A program made the translations under genes and the position numbers. A stretch of 64,000 nt of DNA from Candidatus Methanoperedens sp. GTDB taxonomy: Archaea; Halobacteriota; Methanosarcinia; Methanosarcinales; Methanoperedenaceae. Below are positions 18,028 through 26,548 of the stretch, piece after piece; positions within the stretch are counted from its first letter, which is position 1; each line of letters opens with the position of its first letter. The stretch is from NCBI GenBank assembly GCA_026552955.1, contig JAPMTS010000011.1:1-64000 (forward strand), in the 5' to 3' direction. The notes under the pieces are model-generated. The model was given only the letters and a program-made list of their open reading frames with translations. It did not search any database and was not told the origin of the DNA.

Positions 18028-18791
18028 CCTTCGGTCTTAAAAAACGTGAAGCTTTAAAGGAGATGCTTTCTTTCTTTGAAATGGAAGGACTTGAGAAACG
18101 TTATCCAAATCAGCTTTCAGGAGGACAGCAGCAGCGAGTTGCGCTCGCGAGGGCACTTATAATTAAGCCCGACATCATGCTGCTGGACGAACCTTTTTCT
18201 GCGCTTGATCATGCTATGAGAATGAGGCTTCGGCTCGACCTGAAAAAGATACAGAGCAAGTATGGGATTCCGATGTTACTGATTACCCATGATCCTATTG
18301 AAGCATACACCATGGCAGATAGTCTTATCGTTTACAGTTATGGCAGGGTTGAACAAATAGGACCGCCAAAAGAGGTTTTTAATAAACCAAAAAATAGAAG
18401 TGTGGCAAAACTTGCAGGCATAAATAATATTTTCAAGGGAATAGTTCTCGATATAGGGGATGAAGAAGTACTAATTCAAAGTCATGAAAAAATAATCGCT
18501 CCAAAAATATCTGGTTTAAAAATAGGGGACGAAATCACATGGTGCATACGGCCTGAGCAGGTAATGGTTCTGCGTGAAGACAAACCCCTTGGAAAAGCTG
18601 TATCTGAGAACCTTTTTTCCGGGAAAATTATTGAAATAATTCCCAAAGGTATGTCGTATTTACTTTTCTTCGAAGGCGTACTTAATCTTGAAATTGAAAT
18701 ACCAACGCATGCTTTTGAAAGGCTTCATCTCGAAAAAGGGAAAACTATTAGAGTATCTTTAAAAAAATCTGCAATACATACATTCGATTAA
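17980..18791 (+). pseudogene. modC: modC ATPase, N-terminus and Walker A deleted
   Basis: From about 17980 the reading frame is ModC: FQNYALFLHLTVEENITFGL (Q-loop region), LSGGQQQRVALARAL (signature), IMLLDEPFSALD (Walker B), the H-loop ITHDPIEAY and a C-terminal TOBE-like domain to 18791. The first ~75 residues, which in intact ModC hold the Walker A GxxGxGK[ST], are absent. The open frame can be extended upstream to 17922, but that part is the out-of-frame tail of modB. It cannot bind ATP normally. Confidence 0.8.
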
Positions 18792-18809
18792 CCCTATTTG
18801 TTATCAATC

Positions 18810-19385
18810 TTAAGGTTCTACTCTATAGTATGCTGACCCTGTGCAGGATTTACAAAAAATTTCCGGCCCTTTTCTTTCAGTCAGGCTTTCAGGGATCAGC
18901 TCACCGCATTTTTTGCATGGCACTATCCCGGATTTCTCGAAATTCTGACCTCTATTTGTTTCAACATCCTGGATAAGAAAATGTTTTTCCTCCATATCCA
19001 GTAATTGCATGCCAAGTTCCTCTTCCTCTTCATGGGAGAGCTTACCAAGCCGCATCATCCATTTATTCATTAGCATTGAATGCTTATTCGCATCATCCTT
19101 CAGTGCAATGCGCACGCCTTTTTTCGTCCTGACATCTCCAAGAGTAAGAGCAAGCTTTCCATAATCTTCAACAAAAGCGCTCCCATGTCCAAGGGTGCAG
19201 CCGGTCGCAGCCTGCATGGCATCTGCAAGGCATCGTGCTGTTTCGGATATCCCGATAAGATACTTATCTCCCTTTTTAGTGTTCAACCGCGAAAGTGCAA
19301 GTTCACTCATCCGCAACCCAAGAGCAATGCCAGGCGCCAGATGGCCGTGAAGTTCGACCGCAAGATTTACGATTTTCTTATCCAT
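18810..19385 (-). CDS. FmdE-family protein with C-terminal zinc ribbon
   Basis: 191 residues. The N-terminal FmdE domain has ELHGHLAPGIALGLRM (about 12-27), CTLGHGSAFVEDYGKLALT and the conserved Cys/His of its metal site. The C-terminal 45 residues carry a zinc ribbon, CKKCGEL...CKSC. FmdE was named for its co-purification with tungsten formylmethanofuran dehydrogenase, but its catalytic role is unsettled. Its place beside moeA and the modABC remnant supports a role in molybdenum or tungsten enzyme maturation. It is convergent with modC. Confidence 0.85.
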   Translation of the reverse strand: MDKKIVNLAVELHGHLAPGIALGLRMSELALSRLNTKKGDKYLIGISETARCLADAMQAATGCTLGHGSAFVEDYGKLALTLGDVRTKKGVRIALKDDANKHSMLMNKWMMRLGKLSHEEEEELGMQLLDMEEKHFLIQDVETNRGQNFEKSGIVPCKKCGELIPESLTERKGPEIFCKSCTGSAYYRVEP

Positions 19386-19412
19386 GTTTCTCCTGTTTAA
19401 TAGTTGATTTTC

Positions 19413-20594
19413 CTAGCTGAATAGATAAACTTCTACAACCTGGTCTTTTTTCATATCCTTATCTGTGATAACATATCCATCCACGATGGTAGATCGGGGG
19501 GATGCCGAAATGATCGCAGTCTCGTACTCCTTCTCAAACAGTTTCATACCTGAATTCTTGTACCCCATGGTGTTTGCCATGTCCTGTACTATTTTCACGA
19601 ATAGTATGTAACTAAAACCTTCTTCCTGGAGCAATACATCCTCATTTATCATAAGTTTGCATGTTGCTCTGGGTATTTTTGTGAAATAACTTCTTACCAC
19701 CATTTCAAGGGCTGCAAAAGCACCTGTGGGCTTACCCGGAAGGCTGAATACGGGAATGTCGTTGATTATTCCCACTGCTATCGGCTTACCGGGCCGTATC
19801 GCAACCCGGTGGAAAATGATTTCACCCGTTTCTGTGATTATATCTGCAACATAATCACGCTCACCAACTGATACGCCGCCCGTTGTAAACACAACATCGT
19901 ATTTTTTACAGGCTTGTAGCAGCATGTTCTTTGTTTTATCGTAGTCATCAGGAACTGTACCGATAAATTCAGATGCACAGCCCAGTTCCTTCATAAAACC
20001 CTGTATCAACACCGCGTTGGTATTTTTTATCATTCCGTTATGGATCTCTGTACCTGTGGAGATTATGCCTGTTCTAATCTTTTTGAATACCGGAACTTTT
20101 TCGATACCAAGGCTATATAAAAGCGCAGTGCTCTGGGGCATTATTCGGTGATTTTTCTCAAAAATCTTATCCCCTTTCCTGTAATCAGAGCCAGCACGGA
20201 ACACATTTTCCCATTTTCTTAATTTCTTGCCGGAAAGATGATTATTTTTAACCTCTGCATCCTCTTTCTTTAGTACAGCGTCCGCATCCTGCGGGAGTAA
20301 TGCGCCTGTAGCTATTGCCATCGCTTCACCGCCATTAAGATTTGCCATGCAATCGCCAGCATATGCACTGCCTGATATTTTCAGGGGATAGGGATCCTCG
20401 CAATGAACAGCAAACCCATCCATTGCAGCTATATCGAACTCAGGAGACATTGAATCTGCAAAGATGGTTTCACTGAGTTCTCTGCCTACAGACTCATTTA
20501 GTTCGACCAGTTCGGATTTCCGCCTGAAATAATATTGGTTCTTTAACGTGTTTATTTTTTCAAGCGCTTCGTTAAGTGATATTGGCGATTTCAT
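19413..20594 (-). CDS. moeA: MoeA molybdopterin molybdotransferase
   Basis: 393 residues from ATG 20592-20594; a GTG at 20601-20603 would add three residues. The protein inserts metal into adenylylated molybdopterin. Visible motifs: MDGFAVHCED (domain III), the MoCF-binding fold with TGTEI, TTGGVSVGERDY and SLPGKPTGAFAA. Domain IV occupies about residues 310-390. Length is normal for MoeA. It sits 27 bases downstream of the FmdE gene start (same strand) and next to the moaA remnant, so the cluster once carried several steps of Mo-cofactor synthesis. Confidence 0.9.
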   Translation of the reverse strand: MKSPISLNEALEKINTLKNQYYFRRKSELVELNESVGRELSETIFADSMSPEFDIAAMDGFAVHCEDPYPLKISGSAYAGDCMANLNGGEAMAIATGALLPQDADAVLKKEDAEVKNNHLSGKKLRKWENVFRAGSDYRKGDKIFEKNHRIMPQSTALLYSLGIEKVPVFKKIRTGIISTGTEIHNGMIKNTNAVLIQGFMKELGCASEFIGTVPDDYDKTKNMLLQACKKYDVVFTTGGVSVGERDYVADIITETGEIIFHRVAIRPGKPIAVGIINDIPVFSLPGKPTGAFAALEMVVRSYFTKIPRATCKLMINEDVLLQEEGFSYILFVKIVQDMANTMGYKNSGMKLFEKEYETAIISASPRSTIVDGYVITDKDMKKDQVVEVYLFS

Positions 20595-20624
20595 ATTTAG
20601 CACATAATCTGTTTGAGGTTATTT

Positions 20625-20942
20625 TTATAATATGGCTCTCAACTTTCCAGTCGAAGTTAAACGAAGTCTGTTGCAGTTTGCGCAAAAACTGGAAATATCT
20701 ATCGGCCTGACCAGTTCAACTTCAACCCCATCTATGAAATATTTTTTTCTCCGGTGCATCTGTCGTTCTTTAATAAACGTAGCTCTTGATTCAAGCGTTT
20801 TTTCCAAACAATTTATATCAACCATATACTGGCTTACATTTTTGAAATTCATGAGTTCGATTAGCTGCAATATCACATTTCCGTTATATCTATCTGCAAA
20901 ATGAATAGCATCGTCAATTTCAAACTCATGTTTAAATCGGCA
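20625..20942 (-). pseudogene. moaA: C-terminal remnant of MoaA (GTP 3',8-cyclase)
   Basis: The frame is open for about 105 codons without a plausible start. It contains RYNGNVILQLIELMNF, then ERQMHRRKKYFIDGVEVELV and FCANCNRLRLTSTGKLRAIL. FCANCNR.R.T..GKL is the C-terminal [4Fe-4S] site unique to MoaA. The N-terminal ~190 residues with the radical-SAM CxxxCxxC are absent, and the protein stops just before the third C-terminal cysteine (normally in KLRPCL). It is therefore broken at both ends. Confidence 0.8.
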
Positions 20943-20983
20943 TTAAAAATATTATAGGGGCTTCTTGCAGGCCCCTCATATTT

Positions 20984-23900
20984 CTATTTGGAATGTATTA
21001 CGATGCTTCCCCCTCCAAGCTCTATAGCATCATTCCCGGTATCCGATGATCCGATCTTATTGTCATAGAGTATTTCTTCATTGGCTTTGTTCCATATCTT
21101 TATCCTGAACCTGTCAGGTGTGCCATCAATAGCTGTGAGCATGAAACCATATTCGCCCATTCCATTGATAGTACCCGTGCCTTTGTACTGCGCGCGTGTG
21201 CCAGTAACAACAAGCCATTCATATGCTGTGCTATGGAAGTTGAGATTGGCGACCTCAAACTGGAATTCAGTGACCCCGATCGGGACTTGTGCTCCTTTCT
21301 GGTATTTGGAGTTAATGTTGATGTTTGCGTGCCCTGTGAGATTCGGATATGCCATATAAGCGCCAACGGGTGAGTTAATCCAGCCACCCCCTGTAACGAA
21401 TCCAGCATTGGGGTCATAAATTACCACATACATATAAGTTGCGGATCCGGCTCCGCCGTCATCATCAGTCACCGTCAATGTGACGGTATAGATTCCTGCA
21501 GTTGTGTAAATATGGCTTCCTTTTGCCGATGTCTCTGTTACCGTACCCTGACTGGTCGTGCCGTCACCCCAGTTCCATAATGTAGTATGGGTATCCGCGG
21601 TTCCGGGATCGGTAAACGTAGCGCTTGCCGCAACTGCGGTACCTGCAGATGTCGGATTAATGGGGGCGGTGATAGGACCAACAGTGGGAGCCACATTGAT
21701 TACCGTCACTGTTGCTGTATCCGTACTGACGCCACCATTGCCATCTGAAACCTGTAAGCCCACAGTAATAGTGGCATTACCATCCGGTGGTATTATGGCA
21801 GCAGTCACACCTGGATTCTCATATATACCATCATTGTCAAGATCCCATGCGTACGTAAGGGTGTCCCCATCCGGATCACTTGATCCTGAGGCGTCAAGTG
21901 TTACTGAAGAACCTTCATTTACCGTGTATGGGCCTCCTGCTTCAGGAACTGGTGGACTATTGGGTATGAACATTGCAACAAGATTTCTATCTTCTGTCAC
22001 CATAAATTGATAGGAAGGACTTGTAGATACCTGACTGCCATCTTCAGTCCAATTCCGGAAAATATAACCATAGACCGGTTGTGCTGTAACGGTTGCTTTC
22101 TGGCCGAAAGGATATTGACCTCCACCGGCAGGTTGGGGAGTTAGACCTGAAGGCGATGTTGATACAGATATTGTATATACGGGATTCTGTCCATTATAAA
22201 AAGCTTCGACTTCTTGAGGAGTTAATGCGCGATTCCATATGCGAACTTCATCAATAGATCCATTGAGATATTTTGAGTCATCAGGACCGCCAATTGTTAA
22301 ATTATTCTTATTGGATGAAATATTGGACGTCCCATTTTTGTTATTACTGAGATTGCCATTCAAATATATCTGTAACTGGGTCCCATTATATATTCCAACC
22401 AGATGAACCCAGGTAGTATTATTAGAAGGATAATTGATAGCAGAATCCACTCTATAGTTATTACCTGAAGTTCTCTGGTTGAATCTGAAAAAGGCTTTAC
22501 CACTCGAAGCAAGGGAAAGTTCATAGCCATTTGTAGCGTCATTGGCAGCCTTTTTCACAATATATTGTGTATCTCTTCTTGCAGGTCTTACCCATGCTTC
22601 AATTGTAATATTACCTGTAATGTTAAGACGTTCTCCATTTCCTGCATCAATATAATCATTGCCATCAAAGTATAACGCACCCCCAATTTTCCCTGTCGTT
22701 GGAGTGGGACACCCGGAACCTGAACATATCCCATCATTTCTATTACCGCTCCAGTCAAGGATATCATTATCAAATTTCCACCACCCAACAAGTGAACTAT
22801 TCTGTGTATACTCAGCCACAATATTTCTATGGCCTGTCACATTGAATTGATAGGCAGGATTCGTAGATACCTGGATTCCGTTTTCAGTCCAATGCCAGAA
22901 AGAATATCCACTAACAGGTTGTGCTGTAACGGTTACTTTCTCACCGTATAGATATTCACCTGCACCTGTAGGTTGAGGAGTGAGACCTGGAGGCAATGTG
23001 GATAAGGATATAGTATATACCGGTGCATATTCAGCTACAAGAGTTCTATTTCCTGTCACTGTGAATTGATAGGTAAGGTTTGTAGATACCAGATTTCCGT
23101 TTTCAGTCCATTTCTGGAAAGTATAACCATAGACCGGTTGTGCTGTAACGGTTGCAATCTGACCGGAAAGATATTGGCCTCCACCGGCAGGTTGAGGAGT
23201 TAGACCTGAAGGCGATGTTGATACAAATATAGTATATTCCGGATTCTGGGCATACTCAGCAACAAGATTTCTATCTCGTGTAATATTGAATTGATAGGCA
23301 GAGCTTGTCGATACCAGGATTCCGTTTTCTGTCCAATTCTGGAAAGTATAACCTAAGACATTCTGTGCTGAAACGGTTAAATTATGCCCCAGAGGGTATT
23401 CACCTGCACCTTCAGGTTCAGGAGTGAGACCTGGAGGCAATGTGGATAAGGATATAGTATAAGCCGTTCCTTTTGGACGAATTCTTGCCCTGATACTTTC
23501 AATTATGGGCGTTTGTGAAGAGTCAGTTGTGCTTAACGAACATCTTAAATAAGTATAATTGTTCTCAGATTTAATACTATAATTAGCCTTTGATGTAACA
23601 TTGGACTTCACTTCATCCCATGTAGTATTATCTGTACTGACCAAAATATCCACTTTAGTTGTTGAATTATCCCATATTCCATCACATCCTGATTCATTTA
23701 ACTCTTCCCATGGGCGAATAAGTGAAGAAAGATTACGGGTTACGGTTCCTGCCAGATAATGTTCATTATTCTGTATAGAGGCAAGGTCTGAAGCTGATAA
23801 TTTACGATTAAAAAATCTTACCTCATCTATAGTTCCATTGGTGTAATCCGGTCCTGTAGTTGATTCTTCAGTATCCTTCGCCCCAATGGCCAATAAACCG

Positions 23901-25264
23901 GTGTTTCCAGTACCTGTCGAGCAGTTGATGGGGTCGGATATAGATGCTACAGGATTTACGATATCGTCTACAAACAGACTACATGTGTTTCTCTCTCTTG
24001 TATAAGCAACAAAATGCCACAATCCATCCCTTCGTTCCTGTGTATCTTTCTCTGGAATCTCCGTACCGTTTACACTTTTATTATAAACAACGCCCTGTAT
24101 TATATTATCTTTAATCTCAACTTTCCACCATGAATCCGGTTCTACAGTGGCAGTGCTGCCTTTTCTTGTTATATCCGTGTCATTATTGTCAATTCCTGGA
24201 GCCAGTTTAAGATATAATGAAATCGTAAAATCATCAGGTAACCGGAAGTCTGCATGATCAGGGAAAATAACTTTATTTTTTTGTCCGTCAAAATGAATAG
24301 CCTGCCCATATTTGCCGGCTGTATAGGGATTGGTATATGCATCATTTAAATAAAGTTCGCCCAGGGGTACATTTGAGGTTTTTTCATTGTATATCGTTGA
24401 TCTGTTTCGTTCGTATATTGTTGCTCCATCATCTTCATCGAACCTGGTGTATAATGCATAATCGGAAATTGTTTGTTCCAGTTCCGCATTACCTGTGGCT
24501 TTGACGTCTGTAGCTTGAGAAAATGTTACATTTCCGCCCCAGTTAAAGGGGCCAATTATGTCCCATGTCCTGATATCAATAATGACATTTCCGGTCAATT
24601 TATTAAGTGCTTCTTTCTTGAATTTTAATCGAATTTCACCATTATTGTCTATCCCAAAATCGTAATCATCCGGGAAAAGATATGTTACATCCTGATATAC
24701 AGTTCCGCCCTCAGTATATTCCCTGAGTGTGTCGTCATGGACGGATATATGTTCCTCCCCCGCATTGAATTCAAATCTATCATATTTAATTTTATGTTTA
24801 TCTATGTATTTATTTTTGGGTTTGTCGGATTTCAAACTATAATGAAGATCTATAAATGCGTCTGTTAGATTGATGGGTTTTTGTTTACTCTCCAATTCTG
24901 ATTTTGAATATGTTAGAGAATAACTGATCGAATTTTGTTTCAATTTAAATTTTGTCTTATATTTTGGAATACTCAGAGTAGTATCATCTACCTGGAAATC
25001 AGCCGTCGTTTCATTTTCAGAATATCGATAAGGCCAACTTCCATTGGAAATATTCAATTCATCTTTCGGTGTCCATGTACCATCCCATTTAAGAAAATTC
25101 AAATCTCCGCTTATTATTTCCCTCGACCCATCGTCGTAAGTGATTACATTATATCCATTATGATATTCCGTAGCTTGCGCCAAAGCAGGGATCCAGAGAA
25201 ACTGAATGAACAAAAGACCTATGCCAAATATAAATAATGGTCTCGAAATCGCAGGCAATAACAC
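20984..25264 (-). CDS. giant exported LamG / PKD surface protein
   Basis: 1426 residues with a signal peptide ending WIPALA|QA. Order of parts: N-terminal ~250 residues without a recognised fold; a LamG/concanavalin-like domain (about 255-500); a linker with an F5/8-like strand pattern; three ~75-residue repeats of the type YTISLSTLPPGLTPxPxGxGEY...WTENG...LVAEY; a second LamG domain (WKFDNDILDWSGNRNDG...); a fourth such repeat; two PKD domains (PVPEAGGPYTVNEGSS..., then ...LWNWGDGTTSQGTV); and a C-terminal ~135-residue domain of the post-COAP-1 type (FVTGGGWINSPVGAYMAYP, NFHSTAYEWLVVTGTRAQY). No membrane anchor is visible. Probably a secreted adhesin or matrix protein. The start codon is GTG 25262-25264. 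Confidence 0.85.
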   Translation of the reverse strand: MLLPAISRPLFIFGIGLLFIQFLWIPALAQATEYHNGYNVITYDDGSREIISGDLNFLKWDGTWTPKDELNISNGSWPYRYSENETTADFQVDDTTLSIPKYKTKFKLKQNSISYSLTYSKSELESKQKPINLTDAFIDLHYSLKSDKPKNKYIDKHKIKYDRFEFNAGEEHISVHDDTLREYTEGGTVYQDVTYLFPDDYDFGIDNNGEIRLKFKKEALNKLTGNVIIDIRTWDIIGPFNWGGNVTFSQATDVKATGNAELEQTISDYALYTRFDEDDGATIYERNRSTIYNEKTSNVPLGELYLNDAYTNPYTAGKYGQAIHFDGQKNKVIFPDHADFRLPDDFTISLYLKLAPGIDNNDTDITRKGSTATVEPDSWWKVEIKDNIIQGVVYNKSVNGTEIPEKDTQERRDGLWHFVAYTRERNTCSLFVDDIVNPVASISDPINCSTGTGNTGLLAIGAKDTEESTTGPDYTNGTIDEVRFFNRKLSASDLASIQNNEHYLAGTVTRNLSSLIRPWEELNESGCDGIWDNSTTKVDILVSTDNTTWDEVKSNVTSKANYSIKSENNYTYLRCSLSTTDSSQTPIIESIRARIRPKGTAYTISLSTLPPGLTPEPEGAGEYPLGHNLTVSAQNVLGYTFQNWTENGILVSTSSAYQFNITRDRNLVAEYAQNPEYTIFVSTSPSGLTPQPAGGGQYLSGQIATVTAQPVYGYTFQKWTENGNLVSTNLTYQFTVTGNRTLVAEYAPVYTISLSTLPPGLTPQPTGAGEYLYGEKVTVTAQPVSGYSFWHWTENGIQVSTNPAYQFNVTGHRNIVAEYTQNSSLVGWWKFDNDILDWSGNRNDGICSGSGCPTPTTGKIGGALYFDGNDYIDAGNGERLNITGNITIEAWVRPARRDTQYIVKKAANDATNGYELSLASSGKAFFRFNQRTSGNNYRVDSAINYPSNNTTWVHLVGIYNGTQLQIYLNGNLSNNKNGTSNISSNKNNLTIGGPDDSKYLNGSIDEVRIWNRALTPQEVEAFYNGQNPVYTISVSTSPSGLTPQPAGGGQYPFGQKATVTAQPVYGYIFRNWTEDGSQVSTSPSYQFMVTEDRNLVAMFIPNSPPVPEAGGPYTVNEGSSVTLDASGSSDPDGDTLTYAWDLDNDGIYENPGVTAAIIPPDGNATITVGLQVSDGNGGVSTDTATVTVINVAPTVGPITAPINPTSAGTAVAASATFTDPGTADTHTTLWNWGDGTTSQGTVTETSAKGSHIYTTAGIYTVTLTVTDDDGGAGSATYMYVVIYDPNAGFVTGGGWINSPVGAYMAYPNLTGHANININSKYQKGAQVPIGVTEFQFEVANLNFHSTAYEWLVVTGTRAQYKGTGTINGMGEYGFMLTAIDGTPDRFRIKIWNKANEEILYDNKIGSSDTGNDAIELGGGSIVIHSK

Positions 25265-25464
25265 TTCATTTTTTTTTTCAAACCTACATTTTTTTCGTGC
25301 ATAACGATTACACCTTTAATCCTAATCTACACACAAATTTCACTTATTTAAAGTTTTACATGCTCATTTAATATGAAATGTCTGCAACTATCGTTTATTT
25401 TTTATGAATGTGATATATCAGTTCAAATCCCTTCCCTGATTCGAAAAGATCTTTCTGGCCGAAA

Positions 25465-25878
25465 TCACACATCTGTTCCTGCTTCGATATTTTGGTGATG
25501 ATCAGTGGGGCTTTGCATTTGATATTTATGCAAATGAAAATAATCGCCCCCCTCCTTGACCTTCTTGAAAAAAGAACAAGACCTGCAGGATAATTGCCTT
25601 TTGGCAAAATGTCCCTGCATTTTTTTTCCGCAATAAGTACCTGAAATTGCCCAGCATATCCTGCCGCCGTTTTTTCCTCCATTCAATCCATCCGCCGAAG
25701 TATCTATTGAGGTGGAACATATACCGGATTTTTCCGCTTTTTCCCCACCAGGCTCTCTGCCACATTCCAGAAACTCCCAGCAATTCATCTTGACTGATGG
25801 ATTTTGTATTATTTTGCTATTCGAAAAAATGTTACTCGATCTTAATAATCTTACTCTTTCGAGTAATGTTACTGACAT
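25465..25878 (-). CDS. two-CW-domain protein
   Basis: 137 residues from ATG 25876-25878, with GGGAGG nine bases upstream. The central part, MNCWEFLECGREPGGEKAEK then GGRICWAISGTYCGKKMQGH and CRSCSFF, is the two-CW pattern (paired Cys-Trp motifs plus further cysteines), thought to bind a metal or Fe-S centre. In many genomes these small proteins accompany methyl-accepting or sensor proteins; no such partner is nearby. The last ~25 residues look random, and the +1 frame over the same bases (KAPLIITKISKQEQMCDFGQ...) looks equally protein-like, so the C-terminus may be frameshifted. Confidence 0.7.
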   Translation of the reverse strand: MSVTLLERVRLLRSSNIFSNSKIIQNPSVKMNCWEFLECGREPGGEKAEKSGICSTSIDTSADGLNGGKNGGRICWAISGTYCGKKMQGHFAKRQLSCRSCSFFKKVKEGGDYFHLHKYQMQSPTDHHQNIEAGTDV

Positions 25879-26129
25879 AACCCAATTCCTCCCTATACTT
25901 TCCTTAGTATATATCAACAGCATCAGGATAAATAAATATTACTGTAAAATATTAAAAAACGAAATATTCGGAACGGAAAACTATTAGATTATATGTTTTT
26001 TATAATTAAATATTGATTATAAAGATATCAATAGAAAGGTTTAAGGTTAATAATGTCGTACAAGGGGCGCACGTCTGCGAGGTTTTAAGAGAATTGCCAT
26101 TAATTGAGGGATATTTTTCGTCAGTGATT

Positions 26130-26146
26130 GGTAGCATTTATTTAAG
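26130..26146 (+). promoter_or_regulatory. TATA element of the tRNA-Lys / rpo transcript
   Basis: CATTTATTTAAG lies 20-30 bases before the tRNA 5' end, the spacing expected of an archaeal TATA box. Confidence 0.5.
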
Positions 26147-26165
26147 ATTCGTGGATAATATGGTT

Positions 26166-26254
26166 GGGCTCGTAGCTCAGTCAGGCAGAGCACCGGGCTT
26201 TTATTCAAATGAGAAGAAACCCGATGGTCGAGGGTTCAAATCCCTCCGAGCCCG
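26166..26254 (+). tRNA. tRNA-Lys(UUU) with a 15-base anticodon-loop intron
   Basis: Acceptor stem GGGCTCG/CGAGCCC with discriminator G, D-arm GCTC...GAGC, and T-arm GAGGG TTCAAAT CCCTC all fold. The anticodon stem is GGG/CCC plus C-G. The anticodon TTT is at 26200-26202. Between A37 (26203) and A38 (26219) lie 15 extra bases, the canonical archaeal intron position, giving an unspliced length of 89. The outermost anticodon-stem pair would be C27-A43. CCA is not encoded. The gene ends 18 bases before rpoH, so it may share a transcript. Confidence 0.85.
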
Positions 26255-26272
26255 TCTGTCCGGGAGGTAATT

Positions 26273-26530
26273 GTGAAAGAGAAAGAGAATACCGGCAGGG
26301 AATTCAATCCCCTTAAACATAGAATGGTACCGAATCACGAAATATTAAGTGAAGACGAAGTTAAGAATTTGTTATTAGAATATAATGTAGAAAAAGAGCA
26401 ATTGCCTAAAATCCGTGCAATAGATCCTACTGTGGCGGCAGCAAAAGCTAAAGTTGGAGATGTAATGCGGATCACCCGGGAAAGCAAAACCGCAGGTATC
26501 GCTTATTATTATCGTATGGTAATCGCGTAA
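26273..26530 (+). CDS. rpoH: RNA polymerase subunit Rpo5 (RpoH)
   Basis: 85 residues from GTG 26273, preceded by GGGAGG. The C-terminal core HRMVPNHEILSEDEVKNLL, then KIRAIDPTVAAAKAKVGDVMRI, is the archaeal/eukaryotic Rpb5 C-terminal domain; archaea lack the Rpb5 jaw domain, so the length is normal. It stabilises DNA entry in the polymerase jaw. First gene of the rpoH-B2-B1-A1-A2 operon. Confidence 0.95.
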   Translation: MKEKENTGREFNPLKHRMVPNHEILSEDEVKNLLLEYNVEKEQLPKIRAIDPTVAAAKAKVGDVMRITRESKTAGIAYYYRMVIA

Positions 26531-26548
26531 GCTGTAAATAGAGGTAAT

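Noticed and set aside
21950-23470. Regular repeats in the LamG/PKD gene as a possible DNA repeat array
   Set aside because: They correspond to four protein repeats (GLTPxPxGxGEY) within a continuous reading frame.
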